In this document: positions 57,371 through 64,000 of the stretch, piece by piece
Numbering within the stretch: the first letter of the stretch is position 1
Layout: each line of letters begins with the position of its first letter
DNA from: Chimonanthus salicifolius
Taxonomy: Eukaryota; Streptophyta; Magnoliopsida; Laurales; Calycanthaceae
Assembly (NCBI GenBank): GCA_013350335.1
Contig: CM023536.1
Coordinates: 14,699,520 to 14,763,519, forward strand
Direction of reading: 5' to 3'
DNA length: 64,000 nt
Notes under the pieces: model-generated
What the model was told of the DNA's origin: nothing
Databases searched by the model: none
The model's input: only the letters and a program-made list of their open reading frames with translations
Position numbers and translations under genes: made by a program

Positions 57371-57605
57371 TGGCCAAATTTTGAAAGTTAATTAACCAAT
57401 CTGGCAATGGACATTCTAAACCATTTTCTCTCCTATCCAAATATTGAATGCCACCCAAGGTTGAGGTATTGGGATGGGCAAGGGTAGGAAGCTTCTTTCG
57501 AGAACAATTGTATAAGCTCGAGATGGACACACAGGGAAGCAGGTGGGCAAGCCACTGGAAGCTTCTCTAGAGAACAATTTTTCAACCTCAACCACAATAA
57601 AGAGG
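57371..57605 (-). pseudogene. Fossil RLP fragment right of Copia B
   Basis: Counterpart of 6893-7145 with a further deletion: the 'aactggaaccaatcttctactttg' part is missing. Same minus orientation as the RLP at 61912. Confidence 0.72.
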
Positions 57606-57857
57606 AAGGTATATTAATAGAAAGAGGAAGGAATTATATGCTTTTTCTAAGTAAAGGAATTTAAAAGATGAAAGATGAGCAAGCCAATAGTTCATTGCAA
57701 CACTTACGAAATGACTACAAAATAAATGGCGACAGTGTCTGGATGAGGGTAAGTTTGAGGCCAATGAAATCATTCATGATTTTATAGAGATTCATCCTAC
57801 TTCATAATTTGGCCATAAAAGGTGGAGTTCTACAAACAAGTTATGGACTAATTAAAA

Positions 57858-58087
57858 CTTAAGATGAGCACAAATGTTTTAAGAAAGTTTTTGATTATGT
57901 GGGCCGTAATCTGCCCAGCACTCTGGGTTTTTCTTTTTGGGCTTTTCGGCCTGTTTTATTTTGGGCTTTTATTGCCCGTTTTGTCTTTTTTGATATTTTG
58001 TGTTTGGCTCTGACTGTGGGCTATACTGTATATTTTAGGGCATTCCTTTCTGAATGAAACTACCAATCATCATTCAAAAAAAGGTTT
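57858..58087 (+). mobile_element. LINE-like 3' end, copy B
   Basis: Counterpart of 7385-7613, bracketed by perfect 9-bp repeats TAATTAAAA (57849-57857, 58088-58096). Ends in 'aatcatcattcaaaaaaa'. Confidence 0.6.
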
Positions 58088-58320
58088 TAATTAAAAGAAA
58101 GATATTGAGTAATGGGATATTGAACTGAGACATGATATAAGTTAGGGGATATAGATTGACTTAGATCGATTGAAGATGAAACTATCACTCATTGCCATTA
58201 TTATCAGAATAATTTATTTTATTCAACTTTATCGTTACAATAATGAACAAAAAAAATTATGTTAAAAGTAACTAATTACTTGGAAAACATATAAAAATGA
58301 GGTTACTTTGAAAAGAATAG

Positions 58321-59127
58321 GAACTCATATGTTTAAGCCATAGTGATAGATGGGTGACGTGCATGTCGTAACTTGATTGTACCTAGAAATATTTTATGTA
58401 CTTCTTTAGAATATTTTAACACTTATTATCACTTTTAAATAATAAGTACAAAATTCACTTTGTATTCTAAGCGAATTGATTTGATATCCACATTGTTTTT
58501 TTTTTTTTTTTTTTGAGGTTCGGAGGTATCCAGCTGTCGCACCCGACTAGTCTTCCGGGGTGTATGAAAACCTCCCTATCCGCACACACTGGGTAAATCG
58601 ATGGGACCTTACTCTATACATATTCTCATGGGAAGTGACCCTTCATTGGAGCTCCCATGGTTTGAACCCAAGACCTCCCTCTAGAGATCCAAGCACATCT
58701 ACCATTGATAACAATCCATTTTGACTTGTGTCAGTGTTGGAATAAGGGTGAAATGATCTTAGTGTCAAAGACAATATTTCTGATCTAACTAGTTTAAAAT
58801 TTAAGTAATAGTTAAATTCATGGGTGTAAAAAACGGCCCTGCCGAGATCTCAGCCGATAACTCTCTCTTTCCACAGCATTTTTTCTTTTTTAAAAAAATT
58901 TCAAAATTTTTATAGAAGCTTCATAATATTATGACCTTCATGGATATCCAATTTTTTATTAAATATCGGTCATTTACATGTTAAAATATTATTTTGAACT
59001 TTCGATATCGAGAATTTAAAAATTATTAATAAAATGATAATAAATTTCAAAAAGTGGTAGAAAAATCAGAAAAATTATACAAATACTCCGTTAACTTATT
59101 GACTTAGTTAAACAGTGAAATGATCGA
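58321..59127. other. 0.8-kb block absent from copy A
   Basis: Copy A passes from 'tttgaaaagaata' straight to 'gaaaatgataaattatt' (about 7820). In copy B 0.8 kb of AT-rich DNA with a SINE stands between. It may be an insertion in B or a deletion in A. A 'cggccctgccgagatctcagccgata' phrase near 58834 resembles the hAT MITE family. Confidence 0.7.
58495..58715 (-). mobile_element. SINE, minus strand
   Basis: Poly(T) of about 20 at 58495-58514 is the tail. At the other end the minus strand has 'gatctctagagggaggtcttggGTTCAAACC', where the last part is a pol III B box. No convincing target duplication. Confidence 0.7.
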
Positions 59128-61079
59128 AAATGATAAATTATTAGTTTATAACCATTAATCCCAACCCATTAAATTATTATTGTCATCATGTTGTATAATG
59201 ATTCATGATATATAATGAAACATAGATAACAAATTATTAGCATGTGTAAGTGTTGCTCAGAGATGTTTCGATGTATTATGACTTTGTGATAGGGCAATAA
59301 GATATTAATATTCTTTGATATTTTATAAATTTGTTAGAAATAAAAATGTAATAATATATTGAAATTTTATTCCAATCTTGTTCTTGATGGTTAGCTATCT
59401 ATTTATAGCTATATATTTCAAAATACTTTCTAATATTTAATTAATAAAATTTGATTTTTAAATTCTATTTTTTTAATCAATCCTATCCATAATATTTTTA
59501 AATTTAATCTCACAATCATAATTAAAAAGATCGAATTTTATATGACATTATATAACATAATTTTTTTTCTTTTTTTTTAAAAAAAAAAATGGAGTGACTG
59601 AATATCGGCCGAGATTTTTTTCGTACAGATATAATGCGTATCGGTCGAGATTTGAACCCTTTCACTGTGAAAATACCATTTGTAAATATATAAGATATAT
59701 ATGTATCACTATCTATTTGTTTATTCATTGACATCCATAAATAATTCATCTGTGATGAGGACAATTGAATTATGCTTAATTTTGTGCATCATTTCTGTAT
59801 TATACCGAGCTTTGAAAAGAAAAACTTAGAGGACTTTTTCTTTTTTGACTTTTTTTAAGGAAACAATATCTCCATTTGTAAGGAATCTGAAAAATACACT
59901 GAAAGTTTCAAAGTTAGTGAAATATGTGAAATCAGATCTTTTATTTTAAGTTTTTTATCCATTAAATTTCCATGTTGCTGACCTGATCAATACGTCAAAA
60001 GTTCTACAACTATCAGACGTGTAAAATCACACCTTTTATCTTAATTCTATCGATGAATTTCAACCATAATTTTTTCTTGTGTATGTAATGACTAATGGAT
60101 ACAAAAACCCTTGTAAAATTATGGAGATGTTATTCGATGGAATCAGCCCATCAAAAAAATAAAAATGAAGAGAAATCATTCTTTCAACCTAACAATTTCG
60201 CTTATTTAATTTTTTTAATAAATTCAATGCTAAACTACTATAAAAAGTTGGTGGGTTTTTTCTAAGGCTGCGACTTGGGCAGGCCATGCTGTGTTTTGGG
60301 CTTGTTTGAGCCCAGACCCGAAATGAAATTTAAGGACCTAAGCCATAGCCTTAGCCCAGATTAACCCAAAATAGACAATTCGAGCCTGGTCCAAGTTGTG
60401 CTTGTAAAGCCCGAGCCTAATTTGAAGTCCAAAATGTATATGTGGGCTTCTCTTGCTTGGCTTGGGCTTCTTTGGGCTTAAAAAGGGAGTTTTTCTAATA
60501 TTATTTTCTAAAATAAAATTTTATATATTCATATAAATTTTATACACATTGTTAGTTAAAGAAATTAGATCTTAGAAAATGTAGCTCAAATTTAGGCTTT
60601 GGGGCAAAACCTCAGCTTTCGGGTAGTGGACTGAAGCCCAACATGAATTCTAATTTTGGCCTAATATTTAGATCTGAAAAATGAGCCCGAGCCGCCTATG
60701 TAAACCCGAACCCAAATTCATTTTTATGTGCTCTTAGATAAAGCCTGGCCAAGTTGAAGCTCTAGTTTTACCATATTACACATGATGTTGTCTATTCAAG
60801 TTGGGTGTTAGGCTCTAGCATCAAGCAGAAATGAGTTCAATGAAGTTGACCCAAATCCAAACTGAACTTAATTTTAACCTAACATATATCAGTTTCAAAG
60901 TCTAGAAAAGCATGTGCCCATATCTTTTCAACAGTGTAGGGAGCTGCAAACAATCCACAGATCCTTGTTTCTGACTTCAACGATTAGTAAGTTAGTACAT
61001 GGACCTTAAGCTTTTCAAGTTGTGGTTACTTAGTATTCACATGGACCCAAGACCAAAAGCTTTAATTATGAAGTTCAAT
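59128..61079. repeat. RLP downstream flank, copy B
   Basis: Counterpart of 7840-9691. Includes a MITE-end relic with cggccgag motifs near 59595-59655, an extra 150-bp piece near 59755-59900 not seen in A, and the GAGCCC-rich stretch 60260-60720. Non-coding. Confidence 0.75.
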
Positions 61080-61361
61080 CAGCAGTATAAATCTTGGCCG
61101 ATATGATAAGTATCCGCCAGAGAAAAAAGAAATCGGTCGAATATTGGCCGATTTATTTATTTATTTTAAAAAAAAACGAATATCGGTTGGCCCGGCAGAT
61201 ATCTCGGCCGATATTTGCCCATATCGGACGAATATCGGCTGATATCTATATATATAAAACGGCCTTTTTTATTTTTTTAAATGATTTTTTTTTTTAAAAA
61301 GGTCACTGAGATTTCCAAAAGAAAAAAAAAATTCTCGATTAGGCCGAATTTTCGACCCCTG
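61080..61361. mobile_element. hAT-like MITE, copy B
   Basis: Counterpart of 9692-9966 with the right end better preserved (cgacccctg). Flanks AGTTCAAT (61072-61079) and GGTTCAAT (61362-61369). Confidence 0.85.
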
Positions 61362-61911
61362 GGTTCAATAAAAGGCCTACGCCTTTAACATGGGTTTAGC
61401 AATTTCTGGATCTACTCAGTGTTATTAGCATAGGACCAGGCTTGACCCAAACATCTTTGCAAAAGTATCCACCCTGAACCAACTTATTGAGAATGAAGTA
61501 ATCATTTTTTTCAAGGAGCACATGCTTGCATTACATTTTTCCTACATTTTTCCTTAACAGTCAATATTTTAAATCTTTGTAGCCTTTGAATATATACTAG
61601 ATCAATAACTAGATTGATCTTTCACTGAGCTACTATGAAATCTTCCCAACAAATTCATCCTTATGACCAAAAATAAATACCGTGAAACGTTGGTTAGCTA
61701 GTTCACAGTAAATTAATTGTTAGAAAAGAATTTCTCATACATTTTGTAAGCAAAAAAGATGTATAGAGCTTGAGATAATGAAGACAACATTGAAATTTCT
61801 TAAAACATGAAGAGTTAAAAACATACTTGATCATTCCATATATTTATTGTACAAACAACCACCTTTAAATTTGTTGTCAAATCTCTCACAAAATACGATC
61901 TTGATAGACCT
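61362..61911. other. 3' flank of RLP-B
   Basis: Non-coding. A minus-strand AATAAA at 61843-61848 is a possible poly(A) signal. No other feature seen. Confidence 0.6.
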
Positions 61912-64000
61912 TTATTTCTTCCCAACTTTCAAGATTGTATTTACAAGTAAATTGAGTTTGTCAATCAAATTATCAAAAAACCCATAATATGCAATCCTCC
62001 ATGACTTGCTCCAGATTAAAGTTCCACATATAACCCAAAATCCGATCACAAATCCCATCGTCGCACCAATAGAAAACCATAGCAGTTCGGACTTATCTTC
62101 TTCATCTCCACCATTAGAGGTCACAGATGTATGATTGAGTTCATCTGGGCAATCTGAAAGTGGTGGCCCACAAAGATTGATGTTACCCGCATAGATGGAT
62201 GGATCAGTGAAAGTTTGAAGTTGTCTACCTGATGGAATATGCCCAGAAAGATTGTTGTATGACAAATTCAAGCTACTCAAGAAATTCAATGCAGCGATAC
62301 TCAATGGAATTGTACCAGACAAATGATTTCTTGAGAAGTCGAGGGATTCTAACTGTTGCAAGTTGCCAATATCTTTGGGGATGCTTCCTTCCAAATGATT
62401 TCCTGAAAAATTCAAGCCTTTCAGTCCTATAAGTCTTACTAATCCTATGGGGATTTCTCCAGATAGACTATTTCTAGAAAGGTCAATAGTATTCAATAAA
62501 CCAATTGTTCTGGTGAACTCAAGTTCAATCCCCTTCATGATCACCGATAACTCCAAATGGGCGATGCTTGCACTTAGATTATGTATCCTTGCCATTGCTG
62601 TGAAGTTGCTGAAAGAACTTGGTATGACTCCTGATAGATGATTGTCAGCAAGGTCTAGAACTTGAAGAGACACAAGTAGCGATAGTTGTACAGGGATATT
62701 GCCATAGAACAAATTTGATCGAAGGTTGAGAAACCTCAATTGAGTTAGACTTTCCCACATCCACGTTGTCAGGGATCCTCCAGACAATCTATTTTTACTA
62801 AGATCAATAGAAACCAAGTTTGTTGAATTTACAAAAGACAAAGGGAGTACTCCATGAAGTTGATTATTGTTCAAACTCAACAATATAAGAGAAAGACTCT
62901 CAAATTGTCTCGGAATCGTACCAACCAAAGAATTATTTGATAAAATTAAAATCATCAAATTTGTAAGTTTTGCAACCCATGATGGTATCTGTCCTGTTAA
63001 ATTATTATTTTCTAAAGTCAAATAACGCAATCGTGGAGTATTGACAAAAAATGAAGGAATTTCACCCTCTAGAATATTATTTGATAAGAGCAGATACTGC
63101 AACTTTGAAAAGTTCCCAAAGCATGAAGGAATTTGTCCAGATATTTGATTGTTGGAGAGGTCTAGGCCATAAAGCGATTGAATGTCACAGAAAGACAAGG
63201 GAATGCTACCACTTAAAAAATTATTACTCGCATATAATACTGTTTTACAATCATCAGCGCCACTCATGATATGTGTATTTGAGACATGATATGGTAGTAT
63301 ACCCTCAAAACGATTTGAATTTAAAAAAACAGATCGCCCTATGTAAAATTCTAAGGATGTCGGAATCTTACCAGATATGTTATTGGAATATAGATGTATA
63401 TTAGTAGCTTTGGAAGACAAGTTCCAAAACCAAGCAGGCATGGCATCTGAAATCTGAGTCTTTGACAAGTCAATATATAAGTAGTCTCTGAGAAACCGAA
63501 TCCATCTAGGAAATTTGGGTCCTAATCTACAAGATCTTAATGCAATGTATTTGAGTTTAGGAGGAGGAATCCAGTTTTGGCTCACATTGAAAACAAGGGA
63601 ATTGTAGGATAGTGCTAGAACTTTTAGTCTTGTGAGATTTGCAAAGTGAGCTTCAAATATAACGCCTTTTAGACAATTCTTACTCAGATCCAATGTCTCT
63701 AGTTCTTTTAATTGCCCAATACTTTCTGACACAGTGCCACTAAAATGATTGAAACCAAGATCAAGATACTCTAGATTGGAAAGGTTTACAAACGAATCTG
63801 GTAATGTACCTGTAAAATGATTGCCGCTCAAATCAAGAAATTCTAGGTCGGTGAGGTTAACCAACCAAGAAGGAAATTTTGCAGCAATATGATTATGAGA
63901 AAGATCGAGATAAATGAGGGTTGTCAAGTTGGGATGAGTGACAGTAGGAAGATTCTTCAGAGAACAATTTTGGAGACTCAAGGTGGACAGAGAAGGAAGC
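61912..64000 (-). CDS. LRR receptor-like protein (EIX2/Cf type), 5' part cut by window edge
   Basis: Open throughout the visible part (about 696 codons). The N-terminus, signal peptide and cap lie beyond 64000. It shows a long extracellular LRR array (for example LDLSGNHFTGTLPDSF, LDLSNNQISGQIPSCF), the island-like step around LELSVIMKGIELEFTRT before the last four LRRs, a C-terminal cap (NINLCGPPLSDCPDEL), an acidic segment (GGDEEDKSE), a membrane helix (FSIGATMGFVIGFWVICGT) and a short tail (SKSWRIAYYGFF...KVGKK) with no kinase. RLPs of this kind sit in the plasma membrane, sense fungal or other apoplastic ligands and signal via SOBIR1/BAK1-type partners. The AYYGFF part could act as a YxxPhi endocytosis signal. 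The ligand is unknown. Compared with RLP-A, both 1-bp lesions are absent, so this is probably the functional paralog. Confidence 0.92.
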   Translation of the reverse strand, partial: LPSLSTLSLQNCSLKNLPTVTHPNLTTLIYLDLSHNHIAAKFPSWLVNLTDLEFLDLSGNHFTGTLPDSFVNLSNLEYLDLGFNHFSGTVSESIGQLKELETLDLSKNCLKGVIFEAHFANLTRLKVLALSYNSLVFNVSQNWIPPPKLKYIALRSCRLGPKFPRWIRFLRDYLYIDLSKTQISDAMPAWFWNLSSKATNIHLYSNNISGKIPTSLEFYIGRSVFLNSNRFEGILPYHVSNTHIMSGADDCKTVLYASNNFLSGSIPLSFCDIQSLYGLDLSNNQISGQIPSCFGNFSKLQYLLLSNNILEGEIPSFFVNTPRLRYLTLENNNLTGQIPSWVAKLTNLMILILSNNSLVGTIPRQFESLSLILLSLNNNQLHGVLPLSFVNSTNLVSIDLSKNRLSGGSLTTWMWESLTQLRFLNLRSNLFYGNIPVQLSLLVSLQVLDLADNHLSGVIPSSFSNFTAMARIHNLSASIAHLELSVIMKGIELEFTRTIGLLNTIDLSRNSLSGEIPIGLVRLIGLKGLNFSGNHLEGSIPKDIGNLQQLESLDFSRNHLSGTIPLSIAALNFLSSLNLSYNNLSGHIPSGRQLQTFTDPSIYAGNINLCGPPLSDCPDELNHTSVTSNGGDEEDKSELLWFSIGATMGFVIGFWVICGTLIWSKSWRIAYYGFFDNLIDKLNLLVNTILKVGKK

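Larger units (their letters stand above)
48647..64000. repeat. Segmental duplication, copy B
   Basis: Counterpart of 1-12594. Copy B has extra DNA at about 50090-50405, 54071-55664 and 58321-59127, and lacks the 78-bp RNase H duplication. It runs to the window edge inside the RLP gene. Confidence 0.95.

Overview
The window is nuclear DNA from a flowering plant, most likely a woody eudicot. It is AT-rich and packed with nested LTR retrotransposons, MITEs and SINEs. The only host protein-coding family I recognise is the EIX2/Cf-type leucine-rich-repeat receptor-like proteins (RLPs). I see no bacterial-style genes, CRISPR arrays, rRNA or tRNA genes. I found no convincing undescribed biological system. 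What is notable is the record of a decaying immune-receptor cluster and several well-delimited mobile elements.

Layout: bases 1-12594 (copy A) and 48647-64000 (copy B) are two copies of one segment, offset by about 48.6 kb and colinear apart from indels. Each copy holds, left to right: an unrecognised non-coding flank; a Copia element (1774-6887; 50741-57365) inserted into an already broken RLP gene, whose relics lie at 50090-50290, 6893-7145 and 57371-57605; a LINE-like 3' tail; a GAGCCC-rich flank; a hAT-like MITE; and an RLP gene on the minus strand. The copy A RLP (10506-13223) is broken by two 1-bp indels. The copy B RLP (61912-64000, cut by the window edge) is open throughout. Copy B also carries a 1.6-kb solo LTR and a SINE-bearing insert that copy A lacks.

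Between the copies: 13266-19600 holds two or three paralogous pieces of RLP upstream DNA sharing a CACGTG box, one of them interrupted by a 1-kb element with nested inverted repeats. 20790-about 29070 is a minus-strand Ty3/gypsy relic whose gag is split by a 2.9-kb non-autonomous LTR element. 29189-30520 holds two Copia ends facing in opposite directions. 30985-32756 is a run of small elements (SINE, Stowaway, foldback, hAT MITE). 33556-34558 is a tandem duplication. 35200-42160 is Copia debris followed by a decayed Copia element with a 12-bp minisatellite. 42217-42885 is an orphan third copy of the RLP 3' flank. 43811-47688 is a 3.9-kb solo LTR with a perfect target duplication.

Functionally, only the copy B RLP is a candidate working gene: a plasma-membrane surface receptor with an extracellular LRR domain and no kinase, of the kind that works with SOBIR1/BAK1-type co-receptors. 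Nearly everything else is mobile-element sequence broken by stops, frameshifts or truncation.
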